DNA from: Candidatus Woesearchaeota archaeon
Lineage (GTDB): Archaea > Nanobdellota > Nanobdellia > Woesearchaeales > GCA-2686295
Direction of reading: 5' to 3'
Assembly: GCA_013202845.1 (NCBI GenBank)
Contig: JABMPT010000011.1
Location: 1-64,000 of the forward strand
Length of the DNA: 64,000 bases
Part shown: positions 9,450 through 17,936 of the stretch, in pieces
Numbering within the stretch: position 1 is the stretch's first letter
Layout: every line of letters begins with the position of its first letter
The notes under the pieces: generated by a model
What the model was told of the DNA's origin: nothing
Seen by the model: only the letters and a program-made list of their open reading frames with translations
The model's database searches: none
Program-made: the position numbers and the translations under genes

Positions 9450-12184
9450 TGCCATATCCTCACATCCATTATCGATGGCCCCCACATGTAACGTATTCCT
9501 TCAACCACGTTAACTACAACTTCAAGGTCCTCTGTAGCGAAATTGAACAATACTCTTCCATCATCATCATAGTCAAGAGCAGTAAGTATACCATAACTAG
9601 AGACATCGTAGGAATCATCTGAATTATAAGATATCGAAGCACTCGTATATGAACAAATGTTTCCTCCAACATAATCACCAGGAATAGTTAAAGTCGTAAA
9701 ACTTCCATCTTCGAATTCCACATTCCAAACGCAACCTTCAGCTGTTTTCTTAACCTCACTTCTGGTTGAGGAAAAGTTAACCATGCCTCTGTATATCATT
9801 GTATTGTTATCAGAACAGCCTGTTAAATTGGTTGGTGAATCAGCTGTTCTTATAGAGATATTATTATCACCATTAACTAAAATATTAGGAGGTATTTCAA
9901 CATGGAAGGGATCTCCTAAAAGAAAATAATCATCTGAATAGTCTTGTAATGAGAAAACTGTTTGGTTATTAACAATCAGCAGGTCCGTCCAGTGCTCATC
10001 TGAATAAGAAGTTATCCTTGCATCAGCTATTCTCAAACCATCAAATATATTGACTGTTGGAGAGCAGCTGTTGAATTGTTCTGTCTGAAAAACAACAGAA
10101 ACCTCGCTTGGTTGCAGTTCCGGAGTAACAGGAGTGTAGTTTAAAAGTATGTTTGAATCACCATACAATATTGAGCTGGCAGAGCTTTCATTCATAACAA
10201 TCCTCTGCGATACTTGTTCTGTTCTCTCAAGTATGTCATAAGCTATTTCTTCATAGATTATCTTTAGCATACTCACATTGTTGCTGTGGCTGTATGTGCC
10301 GTTGCCTAGTTCTGCAATCTGGTTGAGGGTGTAATTAGCTTTTGAGCAGTCACTTAAAGGTCCGAATCCTATCGAATACAGTGTTACATTCATATCCTTC
10401 CTCGACCTGTTTGCAGAGTAGATAGCGTTTTCTATTGCACCATCATTGTTTGTACATTCAGTGCATTGCCCTGGAATTTCATCAAAATCACAAGCTCCAC
10501 TAACATCACACAAGCCTTCGCATTGTTTCAAACCATATACCGATGAATTGCTACTGCATGACCCATCTGCACAATGTGTTGGAACACCATCAGTCATGAC
10601 AACTATGAATTTCTGTCTTGTTTCATCGCTGTTGTTCTGCAATAAATCGTAACCCTTGTTGATGGCGCAAGCCAGACAGGTTTTTCCTTTTCCCTGCTCC
10701 TCAAAAGGAAAACTATTGGTGAAATTCTTGATGCCAGTGATGTTTTCAGGGTCATCATAATACTTTACTACATCCTCATGCAGGAAGACGGGCCAAAATC
10801 TGTTGCCAGAGTAATTCATAACTATATCAATGAATTCTATATCCAAGCAAATAGCTAATTGAGTCCTTCTAATACTAGGATCAGAATAAACGGCAGCGCA
10901 GTCGTTTCCAGCATGCCCCTGACTCCAATCTGAAACAGATTTCTTCATACTTCCAGAATAATCAGTTATCAATACTACATCAGCATTCCCGCCAGTTATT
11001 ATGGTTTCAAAAACCTGTTCATAGGATGACATTCTTATAGGCACAGTTTTCTGGCTCAGGAAACTGTAATTTAGCATACCTGATAAAACATCGTTGTTGA
11101 TCACTACATTTTTCTCTGTTGTTGAATTGCTGTCATTGTACACAATCGTGTCAGCCAAAGATAAATATGTTGAGAAACTAGACTGATTGCTAGAATGATT
11201 TGAGAAATAATGAAGATTTATCTCCATGCTGTTTAGTATTCCAGGCACATAGAAACCATCATATATATTTATCAGACCCCTTATGTCTGGGAAATAATAA
11301 TACTTGCTATCCCTACTTATATTCTCATGTGTTTGATTGGTTAGATATGTGAGTTTTATATAACCACCTGAAACATATGAAGCATTTGAAGTGGATGGAA
11401 AATTTATTGAGAAATTATTTCTTATAGGAACAGTCAGATTTTTACAGTGAGTCACATTCCATCTATAAGGACTCATGTTTAGCGTTGGAGCAGGTAATGA
11501 AGAATTACATAATTGATCATTAATCAAGAAGTCAAAGCTTTCTGCCGGATCAAGTTCCAATGTTATATCAGTTATCTGGTTTGCATCAACATCTGTTGGC
11601 AGATTATCAATGAAAACAGTTATATTACCCTGACCAATGAATCCTCCAAAGTATATATAGGAAGAAGTTCTCTTGTTCTTTATCTTTCTTATATATGCTG
11701 ATGAAGATGAACCTTCGGCAACTTCTCCTTCAGCAACGCCTGTTATCATCCTTCTGGATGTTACAAGATTTAATGGATCTCCTGGTTTTGCAATCTGCGA
11801 ATAGATTGTTTCTCCTCCCATAGTTACATTCATACTATATATTGAAGGTATGAGTCCTTCAATAAGTATTCCAATAAGATTTTGTGCTCTTTCATCACCC
11901 AAAGAAGTATTCAACGACCAAAAAGTTCCTACTTGCTCAATAACTGTACTATTAGGATTGACTATTACACTATTATTTATCAAAGATTCAACCCAAGGAT
12001 TGTTGATTTCACCAACTTTTATCTCGCCTAAAGCCACTAGCAAGTCTTTAGAAACCATATCCATTTGTTCAGTGCTAATCTCCTGGAACGTAAACTTGGT
12101 TATGAGAATTATTCCTATCAGTAAGAGCATCGTCGAGAAAAACGCATCTAAAGTGAAATATATTCCTTTCTTATTTATTCCCAT
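9446..12184 (-). CDS. Large von Willebrand A domain surface protein with pilin-like N-terminus
   Basis: 912 residues. The N-terminus MGINKKGIYFTLDAFFSTML gives a basic turn and then a hydrophobic helix, like the neighbouring pilin-like proteins. Around residues 398-650 lies a von Willebrand A domain with the metal-site motif DYSGS (near 405), a conserved threonine in GKGKTC (near 501) and the aspartate of VVMTDGVPTH (near 530). Cysteine-rich insertions (LKQCEGLCDVSGACDFDE and PGQCTEC) sit inside the domain. Regions before and after are beta-rich with many Asn-X-Ser/Thr sites. It overlaps the upstream gene by 10 nt and the downstream gene by 4 nt. An adhesive tip or minor pilin role is likely by analogy with vWA-bearing pilins. 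Confidence 0.75.
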   Translation of the reverse strand: MGINKKGIYFTLDAFFSTMLLLIGIILITKFTFQEISTEQMDMVSKDLLVALGEIKVGEINNPWVESLINNSVIVNPNSTVIEQVGTFWSLNTSLGDERAQNLIGILIEGLIPSIYSMNVTMGGETIYSQIAKPGDPLNLVTSRRMITGVAEGEVAEGSSSSAYIRKIKNKRTSSYIYFGGFIGQGNITVFIDNLPTDVDANQITDITLELDPAESFDFLINDQLCNSSLPAPTLNMSPYRWNVTHCKNLTVPIRNNFSINFPSTSNASYVSGGYIKLTYLTNQTHENISRDSKYYYFPDIRGLINIYDGFYVPGILNSMEINLHYFSNHSSNQSSFSTYLSLADTIVYNDSNSTTEKNVVINNDVLSGMLNYSFLSQKTVPIRMSSYEQVFETIITGGNADVVLITDYSGSMKKSVSDWSQGHAGNDCAAVYSDPSIRRTQLAICLDIEFIDIVMNYSGNRFWPVFLHEDVVKYYDDPENITGIKNFTNSFPFEEQGKGKTCLACAINKGYDLLQNNSDETRQKFIVVMTDGVPTHCADGSCSSNSSVYGLKQCEGLCDVSGACDFDEIPGQCTECTNNDGAIENAIYSANRSRKDMNVTLYSIGFGPLSDCSKANYTLNQIAELGNGTYSHSNNVSMLKIIYEEIAYDILERTEQVSQRIVMNESSASSILYGDSNILLNYTPVTPELQPSEVSVVFQTEQFNSCSPTVNIFDGLRIADARITSYSDEHWTDLLIVNNQTVFSLQDYSDDYFLLGDPFHVEIPPNILVNGDNNISIRTADSPTNLTGCSDNNTMIYRGMVNFSSTRSEVKKTAEGCVWNVEFEDGSFTTLTIPGDYVGGNICSYTSASISYNSDDSYDVSSYGILTALDYDDDGRVLFNFATEDLEVVVNVVEGIRYMWGPSIMDVRIWQ

Positions 12185-12675
12185 ACATAAAGCACCATTT
12201 GTATTATTGAATTATTATATATCACAAACCTTGTTACTCTTACCAAATTATCATATTCTAAACCCGAGATATCAACTGCGCAACTTGTCAAGTTAATAGC
12301 TCCATAGCCACACTTTGTTATGTTCAACACTGTGAGATTCTTCTGAAAGAACAATAAATAATCAAGGCCTGATGGCAAATAAAACTTTGTATCTGGATAA
12401 GACATATTGTACAATCGAGAAACTTTTGTTATGTTTAATCGATTATTAGTTATCAATCCTATCTTGACAAGAGTGTCATTTGTCCAGTTATTAGGAACTC
12501 CTTCTGATAAGAAATCTTCTGAGGTTGTCTCTGCTTCAACTCTGATTCTTGAAAAATCATCATCTGTCATTGCGTTAAATATGAACCTTGAAGTAAGAAG
12601 CACTCCTATCAAGAATATTATAAACCCTATTATGAAATCAGTGATCCAGACTTGCGCCTTTTTATTCGATAACAA
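12175..12675 (-). CDS. Pilin-like protein
   Basis: 166 residues from a TTG at 12675, chosen because GGAGG lies five nt before it; an ATG at 12690 lacks a site and would overlap the previous gene more. The protein begins with LLSNKKAQVWITDFIIGFII: a basic stretch, then a hydrophobic helix starting near the KAQVWITDF motif, related in pattern to the class III signal KGQxSLEF of the next genes. The remainder is a small, Asn-rich exported domain with two cysteines (KCGYGAINLTSC). It is co-transcribed with its neighbours through overlapping ends. Confidence 0.6.
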   Translation of the reverse strand: MLSNKKAQVWITDFIIGFIIFLIGVLLTSRFIFNAMTDDDFSRIRVEAETTSEDFLSEGVPNNWTNDTLVKIGLITNNRLNITKVSRLYNMSYPDTKFYLPSGLDYLLFFQKNLTVLNITKCGYGAINLTSCAVDISGLEYDNLVRVTRFVIYNNSIIQMVLYVWE

Positions 12676-13042
12676 CTTGTCCTCCAACATTCTTTATTGT
12701 GTTGTTTCCTTTTTCCAGGGTTCCTGTTATTTTTGGTATTGGAACAGCGACATCTGCTTCTTCATAGCTTAGAACCAGAACTCTGTCTGAATTACTAATT
12801 TCAAAATCATATTGTCCAATATAGTCTGGTATGAATATATCCCTTGAGTATCCTTCATGAACTTCTGATGCTAATATTAGTTCTCTCTGCAGCTCAAAAG
12901 CATAGCTCTTCATCTCTGCAGCTTTCTGGTCAGCTCTAGTGTCATTCATCACAACGAGAAAACCAAACAAGACTATTAAGGCAAGTATAACTCCCATTAT
13001 CATCATTGTCATAAACTCTAAAGCAACTTGTCCCTTAGCCAG
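12662..13042 (-). CDS. Class III signal peptide pilin-like protein with apparent CTG start
   Basis: 126 residues. The first in-frame ATG (13012) would delete the class III signal peptide. Reading upstream gives LAKGQVALEFMTMMIMGVIL, a textbook KGQxxLEF pilin signal, but the only near-cognate start between the in-frame TAA and that ATG is CTG at 13042. A GGGGTGAT ribosome site lies just upstream of that CTG. The mature part is a hydrophobic helix and a beta-rich domain with FELQRELILASEVHEGY after the membrane segment. Cleavage by an archaeal prepilin peptidase after the Gly of KG would be expected. Confidence 0.6.
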   Translation of the reverse strand: MAKGQVALEFMTMMIMGVILALIVLFGFLVVMNDTRADQKAAEMKSYAFELQRELILASEVHEGYSRDIFIPDYIGQYDFEISNSDRVLVLSYEEADVAVPIPKITGTLEKGNNTIKNVGGQVVIE

Positions 13043-13047
13043 TTAAA

Positions 13048-13455
13048 TCACCCCAAAATGGTCACACCATCCCCAACTGCAGATATCTTTATAGAATGCC
13101 TACCAGGATTAGTATTTAATGTTCCAGAGACATTATTAGTGGCAACAAATCTTGTGAAGTTATAAGCAAAAGTTCCAGTATCAACCTCATATATTGTCCT
13201 GTTATCTATGAACGTGACTAATTCTATGTGTTTAGGAACATAAATCTCCAGCGTTTTAGTGGTTGGCTCTCCAAGATAGTAAACATTATCAATTGCATCC
13301 ACGAGTTCCTCTGCTAGCTTGTTCAGTTGTGCAGAAGTTATGTCCTCATCAAGACCCTGAGCTTCTGTCAAGAACAGCAACATCACAGGTATGATTAGCA
13401 AGAACGCAAATGCGGTAATCATCAGAAACTCTAAACTCACCTGCCCCTTTTTCAT
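13048..13455 (-). CDS. Archaeal pilin-like protein with class III signal peptide
   Basis: 135 residues starting MKKGQVSLEFLMITAFAFLL, the class III signal peptide recognised by archaeal prepilin peptidases (KGQ-S-EF), followed by the hydrophobic assembly helix and then a small beta-rich domain ending GDGVTILG. This is the first gene of the pilin-like operon that runs down to about 8.5 kb. Its stop codon overlaps the ribosome site of the next gene, so expression of the two is probably coupled. It could be a major or minor pilin; abundance cannot be judged from sequence. Confidence 0.8.
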   Translation of the reverse strand: MKKGQVSLEFLMITAFAFLLIIPVMLLFLTEAQGLDEDITSAQLNKLAEELVDAIDNVYYLGEPTTKTLEIYVPKHIELVTFIDNRTIYEVDTGTFAYNFTRFVATNNVSGTLNTNPGRHSIKISAVGDGVTILG

Positions 13456-13491
13456 TATAGAACAAACAATTGAGGTTAGAATATTTAAAGT

Positions 13492-14259
13492 TTATCCTAT
13501 ATAGCTCATCTCTTTGTAGTGTTTGAGCTGGTTCAGGGTTGTATGCTTTGTTGCTGTGTCTGAGCCGTTTTCCTCGTCAAATCTCTTGATTTCTCTGTTG
13601 ATGACTTTCATCGGTATCTTGAAGTCATACTTCTTGTTCAACACTTTGATTATCTCTTTGGCACCTCTCAAACCGACATACATTGGATGGCCGTATGTTT
13701 CTGCCAGTAAAGAAGCTGCTTTTATCTTTCTCTTCTGGCTTAAACCGACCAGTAATCCTGACACTCCTATGATTGGGCCCACAACTCCATACAGCTTTGT
13801 GTTGACCTTGTACTTTGCAAACTCCCTGACAAACCTTGGCTCATTACCTGTGCAGAAAACCTTTGGGTTTTCAGGAGCTTCATTTATGCCTATTCCACCA
13901 AGAGTTATTATCTCAGTGCATTTGTGCTTTTCAATAACATCAAGTATCTTCTCTGTGAATTCGTATGATGAGCGTTCATCCATTGGCTGGACATCGCCTG
14001 TTAAGAATATGAAATCCTTGCCATTCAGTTTTTTATGATACATTTCAATCTTTGGAAGTTCTACAAGGTTGTCTTCGTTGACAAATACAGAGTTAGGCAG
14101 TGAGTGCGAGAAAAGATCCATAATCTTGTAAGCGTCTAATTCCTCGACGAGAATATCTGCAACTATCTTTCCAACATTTCCAAGGCCTGGTAATCCTTCT
14201 ATGAATACAGGGTTCTTGAATTTCAGGTTTTTCTTTGTTGATATTTTCCAACTCGTCAT
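13492..14259 (-). CDS. PAC2 family protein (proteasome assembly chaperone-like)
   Basis: 255 residues. The start at ATG 14259 overlaps the Nop10 stop as ATGA; an earlier ATG at 14349 would read through most of nop10 in another frame. The motif VFIEGLPGLGNVGKIVADIL and the later ITLGGIGIN and VGPIIGVSGLLVGLS are typical of archaeal PAC2 proteins (COG2047), related to eukaryotic proteasome assembly chaperone 2. The biochemical role in archaea is not settled. It is the distal gene of the conserved archaeal translation cluster eL42, eS27, aIF2 alpha, Nop10, PAC2. Confidence 0.9.
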   Translation of the reverse strand: MTSWKISTKKNLKFKNPVFIEGLPGLGNVGKIVADILVEELDAYKIMDLFSHSLPNSVFVNEDNLVELPKIEMYHKKLNGKDFIFLTGDVQPMDERSSYEFTEKILDVIEKHKCTEIITLGGIGINEAPENPKVFCTGNEPRFVREFAKYKVNTKLYGVVGPIIGVSGLLVGLSQKRKIKAASLLAETYGHPMYVGLRGAKEIIKVLNKKYDFKIPMKVINREIKRFDEENGSDTATKHTTLNQLKHYKEMSYIG

Positions 14260-14408
14260 TTTCCGTATTTTGTTTTTCTCCTGTAAGCGCCGTATTTGTC
14301 TTCTGGGCTGTATTTTTGCGGTTTGGGGTTGATTCTCTTGCCACCGCAATCACAGTTTTCCTTCAACCCATAGTTTCCGCATTTATCGCATTTGAGTATA
14401 TGGCTCAT
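14256..14408 (-). CDS. nop10: Nop10, H/ACA ribonucleoprotein subunit
   Basis: 50-residue protein read from ATG 14408: a zinc-ribbon start MSHILKCDKCGNYGLKENC with cysteines at 7, 10, 19 and 21, then PKPQKYSPEDKYGAYRRK, the invariant Nop10 segment that contacts Cbf5. In H/ACA guide RNA complexes it supports pseudouridylation of rRNA. Both ends overlap neighbours by ATGA (aIF2 alpha stop upstream, PAC2 start downstream), the usual archaeal arrangement. The length matches the family. Confidence 0.95.
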   Translation of the reverse strand: MSHILKCDKCGNYGLKENCDCGGKRINPKPQKYSPEDKYGAYRRKTKYGK

Positions 14409-15187
14409 TTTTCAATTCTCTCAAATACTGCTTCTCCGTCTTTCTCCTCCATGTAGTTCAACACTTCGTTCTTTGCCTTTTCCATTATGCTCTCTGCTTT
14501 CTTGTAGTCTTTTGCAGTAACCTTTAGCATGTATCTCCCACCACCTTCATAGGCGATGTTGACTTTTTCGTCGACTTTTTCTGCGTTTTGAAGAGCAGTC
14601 CTTATTACCTCAACACCATTCTCATCATAACTTGAAAGTTTGAATTCTCCTGCAATCAGTACTTCTTTTGGTTTTATCTTGTCTTTTATTACTTTTGTAA
14701 GCTTGTCTGCCAGTTTCTTGTCAAGACCTAATGAATCCAATTTTAAATTAGTTTCAACAACATCGTTGAAAGCAAGATGAACCATGTCGTACTCTTTCAG
14801 GATTGGTTTTGAAACGACTTTGTAAAGGTCCTCCAAGGTCTTTTTTTGCTCTTTTGCCAGACTCTCAATTATTTTTTCTGCTTTCTGTTCCTGCTTTATT
14901 GCGTCAAGTTTTCTCCTTCTTTGAGCCTCATTTACACGTCTTAAAGAAAGATCTATATGCCCTCTTTCCTTACTAATCTTCAGGATCAGGCAAACAACTT
15001 TTTTCCCTTCCTTAACATAATCCCTGATGTTCCTTATCCTTCCAGGACTAACTTCAGAAATGTGGATCATGCCGGATTGATTCTTGTACTCATCCAAGTC
15101 ACAGAACACAGAATGGAACTGCACTTTAGTAACAGTACATAGAACTAATTCATCTTCCTCTGGAATTCCTTCCCTCTTAAAAAGCAT
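14405..15187 (-). CDS. Translation initiation factor aIF2 subunit alpha
   Basis: 260 residues. An N-terminal S1 RNA-binding domain (residues 13-85; MIHISEVSPGRIRNIRDYVK is the family hallmark) is followed by a helical domain and a C-terminal alpha-beta domain ending in a predicted gamma-binding region (GGRYMLKVTAKDYKKAESIM). It forms the aIF2 trimer with beta and gamma that brings Met-tRNAi to the ribosome; the gamma gene is at 40 kb in this window. The start overlaps the eS27 stop (TAATG), and the stop overlaps the nop10 start (ATGA). Confidence 0.95.
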   Translation of the reverse strand: MLFKREGIPEEDELVLCTVTKVQFHSVFCDLDEYKNQSGMIHISEVSPGRIRNIRDYVKEGKKVVCLILKISKERGHIDLSLRRVNEAQRRRKLDAIKQEQKAEKIIESLAKEQKKTLEDLYKVVSKPILKEYDMVHLAFNDVVETNLKLDSLGLDKKLADKLTKVIKDKIKPKEVLIAGEFKLSSYDENGVEVIRTALQNAEKVDEKVNIAYEGGGRYMLKVTAKDYKKAESIMEKAKNEVLNYMEEKDGEAVFERIEK

Positions 15188-15366
15188 TATTCCAAGACCT
15201 CCAGGATCCTGGTTTTGACGACGGTCTTACCGCCACTTGGCTCTGCCAGAACTTTTCCGCAGACCAAACATTCAATCTTAGAAGCGGACTTTCCGAACAC
15301 TATCTGTTCGTTTTTACACTTTGCACATCTTAGTTTTATAAACTTTGAATCAGGATTTCTTTTCAT
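15187..15366 (-). CDS. rps27e: Small ribosomal subunit protein eS27
   Basis: 59 residues from ATG 15366. The zinc-ribbon cysteines are in LRCAKCKNEQIVFGKSA and IECLVCGKVLAEPSGGK, giving CxxC-(about 14)-CxxC as in eS27. The protein ends TRILEVLE. Its stop codon shares one base with the aIF2 alpha start, so the two are co-translated. The cluster order with eL42 upstream is conserved across archaea. Confidence 0.95.
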   Translation of the reverse strand: MKRNPDSKFIKLRCAKCKNEQIVFGKSASKIECLVCGKVLAEPSGGKTVVKTRILEVLE

Positions 15367-15455
15367 CTTAAAATACCCCTTATATTTTTGAATCTGAAGA
15401 ATTTTGACGTCTTTATAAAGGTTACCAATAGGTTTAAATAGAGAAAATTACAGAA

Positions 15456-15767
15456 TTATACCAACTCAATCTTTTTAGCTCTGATTCCTGTACTTTGCAT
15501 GTGTGTTTTTCCACAGTCTTTGCAGGTGTATCTGAAATCGCTCTTTTTAGAAAGTTTTTTTCCAACCATTTTTGGCTTTGGTGGTTTACTGTATTTTCCA
15601 AGGTTTCCGAAACCCCTCCATAGTCCTCTCTGTCTTGTTCTCTTTTTTGAACCTGCTGATAAAGGATGTTTTGATCCTTTAGACTTTCTTTTAGCTTGAG
15701 AGACTTTATGCTCTGAATGCTTATTGCATTTTGGACAATGCCTTTTCATAGTCTTTGGCTTTTTCAT
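15456..15767 (-). CDS. rpl44e: Large ribosomal subunit protein eL42 (L44e)
   Basis: 103 residues: basic, with zinc-binding pairs in HCPKCNKHSEHKV and YTCKDCGKTHMQ and the conserved SKGSKHPLSAGSKKRTRQRG segment near the ribosomal E site. The length is usual for archaea. An 89-nt gap separates it from eS27, so a shared transcript is likely but not certain. Upstream, a perfect hairpin CAAAAAC-TCT-GTTTTTG (15797-15813) lies in the leader or promoter region. Confidence 0.95.
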   Translation of the reverse strand: MKKPKTMKRHCPKCNKHSEHKVSQAKRKSKGSKHPLSAGSKKRTRQRGLWRGFGNLGKYSKPPKPKMVGKKLSKKSDFRYTCKDCGKTHMQSTGIRAKKIELV

Positions 15768-15796
15768 AAAAACACCTCATTGTTTTTATGGAAACT

Positions 15797-15813
15797 CAAA
15801 AACTCTGTTTTTG
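15797..15813. repeat. Perfect 7-bp hairpin upstream of eL42
   Basis: CAAAAAC, loop TCT, GTTTTTG, in the gap between the Gins51 and eL42 genes, about 30 nt before the eL42 start. It could be a leader structure or one of the recurring inverted repeats of this genome. Confidence 0.6.
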
Positions 15814-15858
15814 CTTTTTTCATCGTAGCTCACAGAAAAAATACTCCATTTATAAATA

Positions 15859-16608
15859 TTATTCTTTAATCTCTTCTACCTTGCCTTTATTTATCAGAAT
15901 ATTAGCTATTATCCTTGGAACTTCTGCTTCGTCCCCTTCTTTGAAAGGACCGTAAACTTCCAGTTTCTTGCCCAAGAACTTTGGAACTTCGCCAGTGAAC
16001 TTCACCTTTACTTTTTCATCGTAATCATCGCCAGCTTCTTCTTGTTTTACTTCTTCTTCTTTTTCTACTGGTTCAGTTTCTGGCTCTTCCTTTTCTTCCT
16101 CTTCTTTTTCTACTTCTTCTGAAACTTCTTCTTTAGGAGGCTCATCCTCCTTTTTCTCGTCGACAGGAGCTGGTTTTGGAGTTACTCTTATTTCACCGTT
16201 TTCAAAGAATAAGACATTCTTCAAAACACTATCTCTATTGCTGTTCAACACTTCTAAAACTTCATTAAAGAATGTTTTTTCAGTTGGCAACATTGCTGTA
16301 GTGTTTGTAAGTGTTGATCCTGTCTTTGATTTATTGACAGCAATCCTTATTATCTTTCTTTCTCTGACTTCATACAACTCTTTCACTATTTTTTTGATGT
16401 TCTGGATCTGTATCCTTGTCTTTTCTTCTTCTGATGCTCCGAACAACCCGGATTGTGCACCATTTTTTTCTAACATTGACTGCTTTTGGTTCAGATAGAC
16501 CAACACATCTGAGTAAAAAGTCTCATCTAATTCCTGTAATTCTTCTCGATCTTTTTCCCTTCTTAGAAGATCAAACAGAGTCTCATATGTAATCTTTACC
16601 TCATTCAT
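15859..16608 (-). CDS. GINS complex subunit Gins51
   Basis: 249 residues. The helical A domain (residues 1-125; ITYETLFDLLRREKDREELQ, then VKELYEVRERKIIRIA) comes first, then a very acidic, Pro/Glu/Lys-rich linker (about 150-200), then the small beta-rich B domain at the C-terminus (VKVKFTGEVPKFLGKKLEVYGPFK and IANILINKGKVEEI; together longer than one run). An A-then-B order marks the archaeal Gins51 type. It joins the CMG-like replicative helicase with MCM and a RecJ/Cdc45 homologue. The linker DNA contains AGGAGG-CTCAT-CCTCCT (16135-16151). It lies just upstream of eL42. Confidence 0.88.
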   Translation of the reverse strand: MNEVKITYETLFDLLRREKDREELQELDETFYSDVLVYLNQKQSMLEKNGAQSGLFGASEEEKTRIQIQNIKKIVKELYEVRERKIIRIAVNKSKTGSTLTNTTAMLPTEKTFFNEVLEVLNSNRDSVLKNVLFFENGEIRVTPKPAPVDEKKEDEPPKEEVSEEVEKEEEEKEEPETEPVEKEEEVKQEEAGDDYDEKVKVKFTGEVPKFLGKKLEVYGPFKEGDEAEVPRIIANILINKGKVEEIKE

Positions 16609-16739
16609 GATAAAGAAGGGATTAGTAGGGGTATTTAAATTTTTTTAGTTGCAAACCTTTAAAAAATCATTTCCTTTCTTCCAATCCATGAAAGTTTAAA
16701 AACTAGAGGTTTTTTAACTTCATAATTTTGGTGAAAATT

Positions 16740-17936
16740 ATGGTAAAGTTGGAGCTTGAAGATTTTGAATTTCGTGAAGAAGATGATAAAGTTAAATTCG
16801 TTTTTATGAGATATTACCATTTTCTCGTCGACAAATCTGATTTGGAAAAGATTGGTAAATTCAAGGTTCATAAGAACTTCATTGACTTCGATGCTTCTGA
16901 AAAAACCTTGACAAATAAGATTAACAGAATCCTGAAGATTGGTATGGATGAATTGACAAGTATTCTTGGAAAAAGAGCCATCTACATCCACAGGGATTCT
17001 GGAATACCCTTGCTTGGCACCAATGAATTTGGCATTGTTGACAGGGATACCAACATCATCGAAGTTAAACCTCACACTCTTTGTAACTTAGACTGTATTT
17101 ATTGCTCTGTTGATGCTGGAAAGTCATCCAGGAAAGTCACGGATTTCGTTGTAGAACCAGAATATTTAGTTCAAGAATTCAATAAAATAGCGTCGACAAA
17201 ACAGCATCCTGTTGAGGCTTCGATAAATCCCCAGGGAGAGCCTTTAATGTATTCGAGATTAGTTGACCTGATTAAGGGTTTAAAGGCCTTAAAAAGCGTT
17301 AAAACAGCGTCTATAAACACCAATGGAACCCTGTTGACAGAGAAGCTCATAGATCAATTAGCAGAAGCTGGTTTAGATCGGATAAACCTGTCATTAAACA
17401 CTGTAAATCAAGACACAGCAAACAAATTAGCAGGCAATGTATACCCTTTAGAAAAAGTTAAACATATAATACTATATAGTAATAATAGGATAGAGATATT
17501 GATAGCTCCTTTGATTGTGCCAGGATACAATGATGGCCAGATAGAAGAAACTATAGAATTCTGCAAAGAAAACAATATAACAAGATTCGGTTTTCAGAAT
17601 TTTTTTAATTATCAGAGAGGCAGAAACCCTGTAAAGCAAAAATCAATGGAATGGTTCCTCAAACTATTGAAAGAAAACGAAGAGAGATTCAATATAAAAC
17701 TAGTGAACAAAGCAGAAGATTATGATATTCATGAAGACTCAAAAATTCCAAAACCTTTCAAGAAGAATGATGTGGTGAATACTAGAATAGTATTACCTGG
17801 GAAATACGCTAACGAATCAATAGCTGTTTCAGAAGAGAGATGCATAACTGTCTCTGTAAAACCTAGAAGCAAGGATGTAAGAGTAAAAATAGTAAGAGAC
17901 AAGCACAATATTTTCAGGGCTGTTCTAGCTACTTGA
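16740..17936 (+). CDS. Radical SAM protein
   Basis: 398 residues from ATG 16740, chosen because GGTG (16730-16733) is a well-spaced ribosome site; TTG and GTG codons just upstream overlap that site. The cluster motif CNLDCIYC (CxxxCxxC) binds the 4Fe-4S and S-adenosylmethionine. It is preceded by NIIEVKPHTL and followed by INPQGEPLMYS and ASINTNGTLL, the usual radical SAM strands. An N-terminal region of about 95 residues and a C-terminal TRAM-like region (RIVLPGKYANESIAV, near 345-398) flank the core. The TRAM-like end suggests an RNA substrate, but the reaction is unknown. The 3' end overlaps the convergent surface protein gene by 8 nt. Confidence 0.8.
   Translation: MVKLELEDFEFREEDDKVKFVFMRYYHFLVDKSDLEKIGKFKVHKNFIDFDASEKTLTNKINRILKIGMDELTSILGKRAIYIHRDSGIPLLGTNEFGIVDRDTNIIEVKPHTLCNLDCIYCSVDAGKSSRKVTDFVVEPEYLVQEFNKIASTKQHPVEASINPQGEPLMYSRLVDLIKGLKALKSVKTASINTNGTLLTEKLIDQLAEAGLDRINLSLNTVNQDTANKLAGNVYPLEKVKHIILYSNNRIEILIAPLIVPGYNDGQIEETIEFCKENNITRFGFQNFFNYQRGRNPVKQKSMEWFLKLLKENEERFNIKLVNKAEDYDIHEDSKIPKPFKKNDVVNTRIVLPGKYANESIAVSEERCITVSVKPRSKDVRVKIVRDKHNIFRAVLAT

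Noticed and set aside
14093-14353. 86-residue frame overlapping Nop10 and PAC2
   Set aside because: Both overlapped genes are strongly recognised in other frames. The frame has basic, nonsense composition.
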